Below are positions 8,246 to 16,666 of a stretch of DNA of 64,000 nt, piece after piece. This DNA comes from DAOMNN01 sp050486545. GTDB taxonomy: Bacteria > Pseudomonadota > Gammaproteobacteria > Burkholderiales > Rhodocyclaceae. Location of the stretch: contig JBJHDM010000002.1 of the NCBI GenBank assembly GCA_050486545.1, positions 1 to 64,000 of the forward strand, read 5' to 3'. Each line of letters begins with the position of its first letter. Within the stretch, counting starts at the first letter, position 1. The notes under the pieces were generated by a model. It worked only from the letters and a program-made list of their open reading frames with translations. It searched no databases and had not been told where the DNA came from. The translations under genes were made by a program, and so were the position numbers.

Positions 8246-8608
8246 TCAAGAAGGGACTTTGTCGCGCCGACGGCGCCAGAATCCGTGCAGCATCAAGGCC
8301 GCAGCCACGCCGACCGCGTCGGCGACCCAGTCCCAGGGATCCCCATGACGGGTTTCGGTCATCGACTGCGCCACTTCCATCGCCATGCCGTAGGCAAGCA
8401 GAACGACGCAGATCGCCAGCGGCCGGTTGGGCCAGGCAAGGAGGCCTGCGATCCCCAATGCCATGAAAACGACGAAATGACCCAGCTTGTCCTGCTGCGG
8501 AAAAGCCTGCACGACCTCCGGGGAGGGCAGCAGGGCCACGATGAATACGATGACCAGTGCGAGCAAGAAGGCGGCGCGCAGTGCGAGCCGTACCCAAGCC
8601 GGCCTCAT
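8246..8608 (-). CDS. VanZ family membrane protein
   Basis: The 120 aa protein has four predicted membrane helices. Between helices one and two it carries the VanZ-like signature QQDKLGHFVVFMALG, and after helix three MEVAQSMTETRHGDPWDWVAD, where Asp residues precede the last helix. VanZ-like proteins are widespread; the name comes from teicoplanin resistance in enterococci, but the molecular activity is not established and resistance should not be assumed. The ATG is preceded by AGAGGA at suitable spacing. The gene is upstream of and co-directional with the MotA/MotB-like pair, 155 bases away. Confidence 0.82.
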   Translation of the reverse strand: MRPAWVRLALRAAFLLALVIVFIVALLPSPEVVQAFPQQDKLGHFVVFMALGIAGLLAWPNRPLAICVVLLAYGMAMEVAQSMTETRHGDPWDWVADAVGVAAALMLHGFWRRRRDKVPS

Positions 8609-8870
8609 CGATATCCTCTGTCCCGTGGCGGTTCGGACTGCAGACCCGGATCGCGGGCCGGGATTGTCATGGGTGCGGGACCGTAGAGGGGCGAATTGTG
8701 CATCGAAGGGAACCGGGATGTTGGAGAGGGATATTTTGCCCCAACTGTCCAGACAGCACCTGCAGTGGGCGAACTGGTGGACCGGGATGCTGTCCCTCAG
8801 TGCATGACTGCGCCCGTTGCCGCCTATAGGGTCGTCAAAGGGGGCTCGAAGACCAGGGAGGACCGTTCGC

Positions 8871-10025
8871 ATGAATCATTCCGCTATCCATTCGCTTCTC
8901 CGGGGCATGCTGGCCGGTGCCTCGATCCTGTTTGCGGCGTCAGTGACCGCAGGCTCCGTGGTGCTTCCGACCGAAACCGGGCCGGTTCGGGTCGTCACCG
9001 TGGCCGAAGGGCTGCAGACGCCGTGGGGATTGGCGTTTCTGCCCGACGGACGCATGCTCGTGACGGAACGCCCCGGCTGGATGCGCATCGTCGGTGCCGA
9101 CGGCCAACGCTCCGAGCCCCTGCAAGGTGTACCGGCGGTGCACGCACAAGGCCAGGGAGGACTGCTCGACGTCGTACTGGGGCCGGATTTCGTGGACGAC
9201 CGGCGCATCTTCTTCTCCTATGCCCAGCCGACCGGGCGGGGTGCGCGCACCGCGGTGGCCAGCGCCGTGCTGGACACCGAGCAACTGCGTCTCGACGACG
9301 TTCAAGTGATCTTTACGCAGAATGAAGATCCACCGGGGCGCCACCACTGGGGTTCGCGACTGGTCTTCGACCGGGACGGCACCCTGTATGTGACCCTCGG
9401 TGACCGGAACGCGTATCGCGATCAGGCGCAGATGCTGGACAACCATTACGGCAAGATCGTGCGGATCCGGCCGGATGGCAGCGTTCCGGCCGACAATCCC
9501 TTCGCGGACCAAGCAGGCGCGCTTCCGGAAATCTGGTCATATGGGCATCGCAACCCGCAGGGTGCCGCCCTGCACCCCGAGACCGGTGTGTTATGGACGC
9601 ATGAACATGGGCCACAGGGGGGCGACGAGGTGAACGTGGGCAAGCCCGGCGCCAATTACGGATGGCCGGTGGTCACCTACGGGCGAGAATACGTGACTGG
9701 GCGGAGGATCGGCGAAGGTACCGAGCGCGACGACATGGAGGGGCCGGTCCACTACTGGGTGCCGACCTCGATCGCACCGTCCGGCATGGCCTTCTACACC
9801 GGTGACGCGATCCCCGGCTGGCAGGGCAACCTGTTCATTGGGGCGCTACGCGGACAATCGCTTTCGCGCCTGGAGCTCGACGGCGAGCGCGTGGTGCACG
9901 AGGAGCGCTTCCTGACTCAACTGCAGAGCCGGATTCGCGACGTGCGCCAGGGGCCGGACGGCATGCTGTATCTGCTCGACGAGACCAACGGCCGCATCCT
10001 GCGCCTGGAACCCGCGGAACGGTAG
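8871..10025 (+). CDS. Secreted PQQ-dependent sugar dehydrogenase (soluble aldose dehydrogenase type)
   Basis: The 384 aa protein has a Sec signal peptide (residues 1-26, ending near SVTAGSV) and the six-bladed propeller motifs of soluble PQQ aldose dehydrogenases: LQTPWGLAFLPDGRMLVTER, GQGGLLDVVLGPDF, HHWGSRLVFDRDGTLYVTLG, SYGHRNPQGAALHPETG and HEHGPQGGDEVN. The last carries the residues that bind PQQ and calcium in E. coli YliI. It would oxidise aldoses in the periplasm, passing electrons to a quinone or cytochrome. Whether this organism makes PQQ cannot be judged, since no pqq genes lie in the window. The start is chosen from the GGGAGGA upstream and the signal peptide. The gene ends in an inverted repeat shared with the convergent thioesterase. 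Confidence 0.87.
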   Translation: MNHSAIHSLLRGMLAGASILFAASVTAGSVVLPTETGPVRVVTVAEGLQTPWGLAFLPDGRMLVTERPGWMRIVGADGQRSEPLQGVPAVHAQGQGGLLDVVLGPDFVDDRRIFFSYAQPTGRGARTAVASAVLDTEQLRLDDVQVIFTQNEDPPGRHHWGSRLVFDRDGTLYVTLGDRNAYRDQAQMLDNHYGKIVRIRPDGSVPADNPFADQAGALPEIWSYGHRNPQGAALHPETGVLWTHEHGPQGGDEVNVGKPGANYGWPVVTYGREYVTGRRIGEGTERDDMEGPVHYWVPTSIAPSGMAFYTGDAIPGWQGNLFIGALRGQSLSRLELDGERVVHEERFLTQLQSRIRDVRQGPDGMLYLLDETNGRILRLEPAER

Positions 10026-10079
10026 GGCCTGTTCACTTGCGCCATGGCGATTCGCCAGCGCGTAAGAGAACAGGCCCTA
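10023..10079. terminator. Symmetric bidirectional terminator-like inverted repeat
   Basis: Perfect 12-base arms TAGGGCCTGTTC (10023-10034) and GAACAGGCCCTA (10068-10079) flank a 33-base centre that holds a smaller palindrome, TGGCGATTCGCCA. Each outer arm contains the TAG stop codon of one of the two convergent genes. There is no long T run on either strand, so it may stop transcription by structure alone, protect both 3' ends, or be a member of a repeat family. GCCTGTTC recurs just after the fapA-like stop near 24253, but without a second arm. Confidence 0.6.
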
Positions 10080-10502
10080 GGCAGCGGTTTTTTCGCGGAA
10101 TGCGCCAGGGACCTGCGCGGGCTTGCGTGCGGCGTAGTCGAAGAACACGATCCCCGTCTTCCCGTAGGCGACGTCCCGGCCGCTTTCCCGTTCGCGGATG
10201 CGCCACACGAGATCGCATCCCTTGCTGCCGAAATCGGCTGCACCCATCTCGATGACCAGTGTCTCGCCGTGGAAGGCCTCCGACAGATACTGCACGGCGG
10301 CATCCGCGACGACGATCCCGACCCCCTCGACTTGCGTTTGCGAGTAGCCCAGAGACTGGAAGAAGCGTTGCCTCGCCTCGGAGACGAGGGTGAGCAACTG
10401 GGCGTTGTCCAGATGAGCCGCTTCGTTGATGTGACTCAGGTAGATCTGCACTTCGGTGGAGAACCGGAAGTGATCGGGGAGGTCGATTCGAATACGGGGC
10501 AT
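10077..10502 (-). CDS. Acyl-CoA thioesterase, hotdog fold (4HBT/YbgC-like)
   Basis: The 141 aa protein fits the single-hotdog thioesterase family. It shows a first strand FRFSTEVQIYLSHINEAAHL, in which the active-site Asp of 4-hydroxybenzoyl-CoA thioesterases is replaced by Asn/Glu in HINEA. The central helix follows (LDNAQLLTLVSEARQRFFQS), then strands ending in GKTGIVFFDYAARKPAQVP. It probably hydrolyses acyl- or aryl-CoA esters, but the substrate cannot be told. The upstream ATG of the open frame would add 38 residues before the conserved fold and is disfavoured. Its TAG stop lies in the arm of the inverted repeat shared with the convergent dehydrogenase. Confidence 0.8.
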   Translation of the reverse strand: MPRIRIDLPDHFRFSTEVQIYLSHINEAAHLDNAQLLTLVSEARQRFFQSLGYSQTQVEGVGIVVADAAVQYLSEAFHGETLVIEMGAADFGSKGCDLVWRIRERESGRDVAYGKTGIVFFDYAARKPAQVPGAFREKTAA

Positions 10503-10739
10503 GGTCGGTACGCGGGTTCCACAGGCAAGTTTCGGGACCGGCATCTTAGCGCAGGCGATCCGCTTCGGCTTCAAGCGAGCAGAAAGTGAAAGGAATTGTT
10601 CCGTCCGTACGCGCAACCGGACACCCGGCCGTTCATCCGAACAGGGCCGATTGCATTGACCCCGTTCGATACCCGCCTTGCAGAGGCTTGCGCGGGTTCA
10701 TGGGCGGTCGAAGGCGCTTCGGCCCCCCGGGGGTACGAC

Positions 10740-12776
10740 ATGAAATTCCTGCGCACGATCTTCCTGCTCATACTTTTGGCCCTGCTGCCCGGGGTCGTTG
10801 CGGCCTCGATCGCGGATCCACCCGGCAGGGTGGCTAGGCTGGCCCTGGCCGAAGGCATGGTTCTCCTGTTCGATCGCTACGCCAACGAATGGAACGAGGT
10901 GGGCGTGAACTGGCCGCTGACCGGGGGCGATGCGCTCTACACGGGGCCGGACGGCCGTGCCGAGTTCCGGATCGGTTCCGGGGCGGTCCGCATGGATGCC
11001 GGCACCGAGATCGAACTGAGCCGGCTCGATGACGAACAGATCCGGATGCGACTCGAGTACGGCAGCCTGGCGATCCGCATCCGCAGCCACGACCCGGCCG
11101 ACTGGATGACGATCGAGACACCGGACGGGCGCGTGCTGGCAACCGAACCCGGGCAGTACCGGGTGGATCGGCTGGACGGCAGGACCGCCGTGACGGTGCA
11201 CCGGGGCGCAGCGGAGTTCTTCGCGGAGGACAGCCGGATGGCTGTGCGGGAAGGGCAGCGGATCGAAGTGCTGCCGGGCGTCCGTACGGCGTATCGGCAG
11301 ACCGGGGCACGATCCGATTCGTTTTCGGACTGGTATCTCGCCCGGGATGCCCGGGACGACGCCATCGGTGCGCCACGCTTCGTTTCGCCGGAGATGACGG
11401 GTGCCGAGGACCTTGCACGGCATGGCGACTGGAGTCATTACGCGGACTACGGGCCTGTGTGGACCCCGCGCAGCGTGCCCGCGGGGTGGGTTCCCTATCG
11501 CTATGGACAGTGGATCTGGGTAAGGCCGTGGGGCTGGACCTGGGTGGACGAGGCGCCCTGGGGCTTTGCGCCGTTCCACTACGGGCGATGGGCGATGGTC
11601 CGTGGCCGTTGGGCATGGATCCCCGGCAATTACGTTGCGAGGCCGGTCTATGCACCGGCACTGGTCGCGTGGATCGGTTCGTCGGGATGGAGCATCGGCT
11701 TTTCCTTCGGTTCGGTCCCGGCGTACGGGTGGTTTCCGCTTGGACCGAGGGAGGTCTATGTGCCGTATTACCGTGCGAGCCCGGTGTATGTCCGGCAGAT
11801 CAACATCGTGCATGTGCATCATGTTCACCACATTACGCGCGTGATCGAGCAGCCGCGCAGGGAATGGCGGAACTATCGCAACCATCGCCATGCGTTGACC
11901 GCCGTACCGTCCGATACCCTCCAGCATCGGCGGCCGGTTCACCGTGCGATGCTCCGGGATGCGGAGCGCTGGACCCGTGATGCGCACGTCAGCGGCGAAG
12001 CGCCGCGTTTCATGTCGGCGGTTGCGGATACGACGACGGCCAGTGAGCGGCGGCAATGGAGTCGCCGTGTCGAACAGGATCGCGAACGTCGCGGCACCCG
12101 AAGTCAGGCACCGCGACCGGAGCAGACCCGGACGCCGCGACGGGATGCGGGGAGTTCGGCGCAGGACCTGTCCGAACCGATCCGGATCGACGCCGGGCGC
12201 AGTCGACCGTCAACCGCGCTCGAACACCGGGATCGACGTTCGCTCCCCGCCGCGCGGGGTGATCGGCGCGATGCCGAAGCGAGGCGGCCGGTGACCGTAC
12301 AGCGATCGGAATCTCCGGCCGGTCGGGACGTGAGCGTACGTACGCCGGTCCGCAGGGCGGAACAGGATGCAGTCCCGGTGCGAGCGCCGAGCGGTTCGAG
12401 CGAAGAGATTCGAACGCGGACGGGAGATCCGTCGCTCCGCATGCGATCCGTGGAACGGCGACAAGACTTTGTCCCGCGGGTATCCGGGAGCGAAGGAGAG
12501 GCACGTCGGCAGGCGATCCGGCCACGGACGGCGGAGTCGGTGCGAGGGACGACGGAAACGCCCAGCCGCGCCACCCGGGCGGGCGTGCGGGCGGGATCAC
12601 GCGATGGGGGCGCGGTCGTCGTGCGCGAACCGCCTCGGCGGACGCAGGTGCGCGAAACGCCGCCCGTCCGGGAGGCATCCGGGTGGGACCGCGGCAGGGA
12701 CGATTCGTCTCGCGAGCGTGGCGAACGTGGCGGTGCTCGTGACGGATTCCGTGACAGGCGCCAATCGGGAAGCTGA
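10740..12776 (+). CDS. Secreted FecR-domain/DUF6600 protein with Arg-rich tail
   Basis: This 678 aa exported protein has a Sec signal peptide (residues 1-22). A FecR-like beta domain follows (about 30-190: GDALYTGPDGRAEFRIGSGA, then LEYGSLAIRI). Next is a Trp/Tyr/Pro-rich DUF6600-type block (about 228-345: HGDWSHYADYGPVW, GQWIWVRPWGWTWVDEAPWG, GRWAWIPGNYV) and a His cluster HVHHVHH near 358. The last 250 residues are low-complexity and extremely rich in Arg, Ser and Glu. FecR domains elsewhere are often periplasmic sensors, but no ECF sigma factor or anti-sigma gene adjoins it. The basic tail could bind nucleic acid, polyphosphate or anionic polymer outside the cell; that is inference. The ATG sits directly before the signal peptide. 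Confidence 0.78.
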   Translation: MKFLRTIFLLILLALLPGVVAASIADPPGRVARLALAEGMVLLFDRYANEWNEVGVNWPLTGGDALYTGPDGRAEFRIGSGAVRMDAGTEIELSRLDDEQIRMRLEYGSLAIRIRSHDPADWMTIETPDGRVLATEPGQYRVDRLDGRTAVTVHRGAAEFFAEDSRMAVREGQRIEVLPGVRTAYRQTGARSDSFSDWYLARDARDDAIGAPRFVSPEMTGAEDLARHGDWSHYADYGPVWTPRSVPAGWVPYRYGQWIWVRPWGWTWVDEAPWGFAPFHYGRWAMVRGRWAWIPGNYVARPVYAPALVAWIGSSGWSIGFSFGSVPAYGWFPLGPREVYVPYYRASPVYVRQINIVHVHHVHHITRVIEQPRREWRNYRNHRHALTAVPSDTLQHRRPVHRAMLRDAERWTRDAHVSGEAPRFMSAVADTTTASERRQWSRRVEQDRERRGTRSQAPRPEQTRTPRRDAGSSAQDLSEPIRIDAGRSRPSTALEHRDRRSLPAARGDRRDAEARRPVTVQRSESPAGRDVSVRTPVRRAEQDAVPVRAPSGSSEEIRTRTGDPSLRMRSVERRQDFVPRVSGSEGEARRQAIRPRTAESVRGTTETPSRATRAGVRAGSRDGGAVVVREPPRRTQVRETPPVREASGWDRGRDDSSRERGERGGARDGFRDRRQSGS

Positions 12777-12796
12777 ACGCGTCGGCCTGCCCCCGC

Positions 12797-13279
12797 TCAG
12801 TGATGGTGCCAGTCGTGTCCGCTGAACCGCATGTGGCTCGCGCCCTCCATCATCTCCAGGAAATCCTCGCGGCTCGTCTGGATCAGGCTCTCGTGGTCAC
12901 CGGCCTCGAAATAGACCTCGGGATGGTCGATGAGGCTGTCGTCCATGACGGTCCGCATTCCGTAAGTCGCTCCGAGAGGCGGGATGGCGCCGAGTTCGCA
13001 ATCCTCGAACAACCCTGACAGTTCGTCCTCGGTGGCGAGCCGGAGCTTGCGCTTGAGGGCCTTGCCCAGGATGCCCAACTGGACGTGATGCGTGGACGGC
13101 AGCACAGCCATCAGGAAACCGTATTCGTCCTCGAGGATCACGGACTTGGCGAGGTTGCGGCCCGGGACATGGGCCATCTGGGCCGTCTCCATGCTGTTGG
13201 ACGAATGGGGGTGATGGAGGACGTCGTAACGCAGTCCCTTGCGTTCGAGAAGCTCCTGTACTTTCGGTGCGATGCTCAT
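12797..13279 (-). CDS. YbaK/ProX-type aminoacyl-tRNA deacylase domain protein
   Basis: The 160 aa protein contains the YbaK/prolyl-tRNA editing fold: a start SIAPKVQELLERKGLRYDVL, the Lys segment GRNLAKSVILEDEYGFLMAV (the conserved catalytic or substrate Lys is in LAKSV), and GAIPPLGATYGM near the C-terminal third. Family members hydrolyse mischarged aminoacyl-tRNAs in trans. This subfamily is closer to free-standing YbaK-like proteins of unknown specificity than to E. coli YbaK. The tail is His-rich (SGHDWHHH). GGAG precedes the ATG. A hairpin CGGGGCG...CGCCCCG at 13342-13362 lies upstream in its leader. The gene converges on the FecR protein gene. Confidence 0.83.
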   Translation of the reverse strand: MSIAPKVQELLERKGLRYDVLHHPHSSNSMETAQMAHVPGRNLAKSVILEDEYGFLMAVLPSTHHVQLGILGKALKRKLRLATEDELSGLFEDCELGAIPPLGATYGMRTVMDDSLIDHPEVYFEAGDHESLIQTSREDFLEMMEGASHMRFSGHDWHHH

Positions 13280-13490
13280 GGCGGTTCTCCAGGAGGTGGG
13301 CCAGGTGGACGACCCGGTGACTCGGATTCGATCCTCCCTTGCGGGGCGCAGAACCCGCCCCGACGATTCATTGTAGTTCACCCCTTGCGGGCCACCTTGC
13401 CGGCCGGGCCGCCGGATATGGCCCTGTGATACCCTGAAGGGCAGGCATCGCCCCGCTTCCCTTGTTTTCCAGTACCGGTACGGACTCGAC

Positions 13491-14180
13491 GTGTTCGAAT
13501 ACCTTCTCGTCACCTTCATGGCGATCTTCGTGATCGTCAACCCGCTCACCACGGCCTTCATCTTCATGGCGCTGCTGCCCCGTGCCACGAAGGAGCGACG
13601 TCGCGAGATCGCGTTGCGGTCAACGAAGATCGCCACCTCGCTGTTCTTCGTTTTCGCGACACTGGGCGGCATCATCTTCCAGCTTTTCGGGATTACCCTG
13701 GCGGCATTCCGTATCGCCGGGGGGCTGATCCTGTTCGGGATCGCGATGAACATGATCCGGGCGCAGCAGGTCTCGGACGAGGAGAAAGCGGAGGAGGCCA
13801 AGAGCGGCAAGGGGCAATTCGGGGACGACATTTCGGTGATCCCGCTGGCGATTCCGTTCATGAGCGGACCGGGATCGATCGCGACGGTCATGATCCTGAC
13901 CAGCGAGGCGCCGACCGGATGGCACGTGGGGGCGGTATACCTGGCCGTCGCGACGACCATGGTGATCTGCTATTTCGCGATGATCCACTCCCGCTACATT
14001 GTCGAATGGCTGGGTGAAACCGGGAAGCAGATCCTCACGAAGATCTTCGGACTGATCCTCGCCGTACTGTCGATCCAGTTCGTCATCAACGGGGTGTCCG
14101 ATGTGGTCAGCACCTATCTGGTCCAGCATGGACTGATCGATGGCAGCCACATGCCGCCCGGGTCGGATCTGGTGAACTGA
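13491..14180 (+). CDS. MarC family integral membrane protein
   Basis: The 229 aa protein has six predicted membrane helices and the MarC signatures FVIVNPLTTAFIFMALLP at the N-terminus, FRIAGGLILFGIAMNMIRA in the third helix, and AIPFMSGPGSIATVMIL after the cytoplasmic loop. It starts with GTG, positioned exactly where the first helix begins. MarC proteins were once tied to multiple antibiotic resistance, but that role was not supported and the function is unknown. It stands alone on the plus strand and converges with the APC permease gene 28 bases away, where CGGCAAGCCG gives only a small hairpin. Confidence 0.88.
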   Translation: MFEYLLVTFMAIFVIVNPLTTAFIFMALLPRATKERRREIALRSTKIATSLFFVFATLGGIIFQLFGITLAAFRIAGGLILFGIAMNMIRAQQVSDEEKAEEAKSGKGQFGDDISVIPLAIPFMSGPGSIATVMILTSEAPTGWHVGAVYLAVATTMVICYFAMIHSRYIVEWLGETGKQILTKIFGLILAVLSIQFVINGVSDVVSTYLVQHGLIDGSHMPPGSDLVN

Positions 14181-14208
14181 ACGGGGGCGGCAAGCCGCAG
14201 GCCGAGGG

Positions 14209-15582
14209 TCAGTCGAGGACGCGCGCGCGTCGGCGCAGCAACAGCAGCGGGACGCCGGCGGCAAGTACCACGAGGCCCAGCACGGCGCCAGAACCTGCAT
14301 AGCGGGCGCTGGACCACAGCAGACCGACGCAGGCCACGGCGAACAGGATGGGCGTGAGCGGGTAGAAGGGGACCCGGAAGGGGCGTTCCCGGTCGGGATC
14401 GCGTCGCCGCAGCACGAACAGGGAAGCGACGGACAACAACATGAACAGCCAGAATACGGGCGCGGTGTAGGCGACCATCGTCGCGATTCCGTTCTCGGTG
14501 AGTGCGCCGAACAGCACGAGAGCGAGCGTGATCGCACCCTGCAGCAACAATGCCCGCGAGGGAGTCTCGCCACGGTCGTCCCATTGTCCGAGCGCGCTCA
14601 ACTGGGGCAAGTCGCGACCGAGCGCGTAATAGACCCGTGCACCGGTCAGGATGGTTGCGTTGATCGTACTCAACGCCGCCATGCAGACCATCATGCTGAG
14701 CAGGACGGCGGCCATCGGGCCGGCCACGATGCGCATCAGTTCGGCACCGACCGCGTGCGTCTGCCGAAGTCCCTCGAGGCCGAAGATCTGCAGATAGGCG
14801 AGGTTTGCGAGGAGATAGACGATGCAGACTACCGCCGCACCGATCAGCAGCACGCGGCTCATGTTGCGCTGCGGATTGCGCAACTCGCCGGAGAGGTAGG
14901 CCGCTTCATTCCAGCCTCCGTAGGTGAGGAGCACGAACACCATGCCCATGCCCAGTGCCGCAGCGAGATTGCCACCGGACATCGCTGCGCCTGCTTGATC
15001 GGCCGGGGCCACGGCCAGTGCAGGGGAGGCGATGAACAGGCCTGCACCGATGACGCCCGCCAGGGCGAGTACGGTCAGGGAGGTGAAGACGATCTGGAGG
15101 CGCTTGGATTCGCGTGTTCCGAGGATGTTCAGGAGCGTCAGCAGGACCACGGCCGATGCGCCATGCCACGCCGCGCCATACGGCCCGAGCGGGACGAGTT
15201 GTCGGGCGTATTCGCCGTAGATGAAGGCAACTGCCGCGATCGAGCCGGTCTGGATGACGGTGCCTCGCGCCCACGCGAACATCAGGCCGACATCGGGGCC
15301 CCATGCGCGCCGGAGGAAATGGTACTCGCCCCCCGAGTGCGGGTAGGTCGAGCCGAGCTCGCCATAGCACAGGGCGCCGACGAGCATGACCAGCCCGCCT
15401 GCCACCCACAGCCCGATGTAGATCAGCGTGTTGTCAGAATGCTGGGCCACCAGCGGCGGAAACCCGAAGATGCCGATGCCGATGACGACGCCAACGAGTA
15501 CGGCGACCCCATCCAGGACGGAAAGTCCCGGCAAGGGCTGCCGCTCCCCTGCCTGGGCGATCCGCTCAGATCCGGCGTGCAT
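14209..15582 (-). CDS. APC superfamily amino acid permease
   Basis: The 457 aa protein has about twelve membrane helices. The first half shows the APC substrate and sodium/proton-site pattern VVIGIGIFGFPPLVAQHSDN in helix one and YGELGSTYPHSGGEYHFLRR in helix two to loop three, as in LAT- or YhdG-like permeases; GMVFVLLTYGGWNEAAYLSG is the helix-six region. It likely imports or exchanges amino acids, but the substrate is not deducible. The ATG is preceded by GAGAGGAG. It overlaps the end of the methyltransferase-like gene by 17 bases, so the two are translationally coupled. A second, shorter possibility for the start was not found. Confidence 0.86.
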   Translation of the reverse strand: MHAGSERIAQAGERQPLPGLSVLDGVAVLVGVVIGIGIFGFPPLVAQHSDNTLIYIGLWVAGGLVMLVGALCYGELGSTYPHSGGEYHFLRRAWGPDVGLMFAWARGTVIQTGSIAAVAFIYGEYARQLVPLGPYGAAWHGASAVVLLTLLNILGTRESKRLQIVFTSLTVLALAGVIGAGLFIASPALAVAPADQAGAAMSGGNLAAALGMGMVFVLLTYGGWNEAAYLSGELRNPQRNMSRVLLIGAAVVCIVYLLANLAYLQIFGLEGLRQTHAVGAELMRIVAGPMAAVLLSMMVCMAALSTINATILTGARVYYALGRDLPQLSALGQWDDRGETPSRALLLQGAITLALVLFGALTENGIATMVAYTAPVFWLFMLLSVASLFVLRRRDPDRERPFRVPFYPLTPILFAVACVGLLWSSARYAGSGAVLGLVVLAAGVPLLLLRRRARVLD

Positions 15583-16423
15583 GCCAGCTCCTCTCCATGC
15601 CCGATACCGTTCGCCCGCGGATCGTGTCGCCGTCGACCATTCCCACGAACTGTTCGCCGCCGAACTCGAAACGAATCTCGTTGCCGTGCAAGGTCGCCGA
15701 AGCAAGCAGGTGCCGCGTGCCGTCACGGGTTGCCGTACCCTGGATGCGCTGGAAGTTCTGCATGATCGACAGGGCGAAGGAGGGAGCGTCGTCGCCGGTC
15801 TCGAGCACCCAGTCCCCGGCGACGCGTGCCGGGACGATCCACAGGTAGACGGGAACGCTGCCGATCCACTCCGTGCGATCGGGCGTCCAGTCGGCCATGT
15901 CGAAGACATGCGAGACGACGCGGGTCCCCGGCGCCAGGTTTTCCAGGATGATCGGCCGCAGTCGCAGGTTGATCGTGCGCAACAGGTACATCGTGAGGAC
16001 CGTCGCGTCGGAAAAATCCTTCTCGAACAGGTCGCCGCGTTCGAATACGACCCGATCCTCGACCCCGGCAGCCCGGGCGTTGGCATTGGCCTCTTCGATC
16101 CGTGCGGGATCGATCTCCACCCCTACGGCGCTGGGCACTCCACGGTCGCGCACTGCGGCGATGACGATGCGTCCGTCGCCGGAGCCGAGATCGATCAGGT
16201 GGTCGCCCGGGCCGACGTCCGCCATGTCGAGCATCAGATCGACGAGTTCGTGGGGCGTCGGGACGTAGGGGACGTCGAGCTTGACCGGTTCCGGTGCGGG
16301 AGCCGCAGCCGGGCCAGCAACGGCTTCGATCTTTTCGCCGCAGGCCGTCAAGGCCGCGAGAAGCAGTGCGGCCGCGCCAAGCACGACGAGACGTACTCTG
16401 CTGCGTACGGATGCAACGGGCAT
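15566..16423 (-). CDS. Exported class I SAM-methyltransferase-like protein with lipobox
   Basis: The 285 aa protein begins with a hydrophobic signal sequence ending in the lipobox-like LTAC (around residue 27), then an Ala/Pro linker. The body is a class I methyltransferase fold with DHLIDLGSGDGRIVIAAV (motif I near 95) and GVEIDPARIEEANANARAAG (motif II), followed by LTMYLLRTINLRLRPIILE, as in PCMT and Dot1-like proteins. The C-terminal 80 residues look like a beta domain. SAM is cytoplasmic, so a catalytic domain behind a lipoprotein signal is odd. Either the signal is a membrane anchor with a cytoplasmic body, or the start lies downstream, or the fold is used for something else. It precedes and overlaps the permease gene. 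Confidence 0.72.
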   Translation of the reverse strand: MPVASVRSRVRLVVLGAAALLLAALTACGEKIEAVAGPAAAPAPEPVKLDVPYVPTPHELVDLMLDMADVGPGDHLIDLGSGDGRIVIAAVRDRGVPSAVGVEIDPARIEEANANARAAGVEDRVVFERGDLFEKDFSDATVLTMYLLRTINLRLRPIILENLAPGTRVVSHVFDMADWTPDRTEWIGSVPVYLWIVPARVAGDWVLETGDDAPSFALSIMQNFQRIQGTATRDGTRHLLASATLHGNEIRFEFGGEQFVGMVDGDTIRGRTVSGMERSWHARRI

Positions 16424-16666
16424 CCCGTATTCCTCCTGGCCGATCGGTCGGTGACGCCCGTGTATCCGGCGTCGGCGCGTGTGCTCTCAAGGGGTATACG
16501 TGGCACAGCGTAGCAGATTAGTTCCCTTCCCGGATAAGATGCCGACGGGGCCATTGCGAATGCCTTGCGGGCGAGCGCCGCCTGGATCAAAGTACAAGGA
16601 CCCCTTCTATTCATGACTGGATACCGGCGCAGGGGCTTTGTGCCGGACCGATGCGGAGAGAAGTGC

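Noticed and set aside
8246..8608. Glycopeptide-resistance locus because of VanZ
   Set aside because: VanZ-like proteins are widespread; no vanH, vanA or vanX genes occur here.
13342..13362. Riboswitch before the YbaK-like gene
   Set aside because: Only a short GC hairpin is present; no conserved aptamer core is visible.
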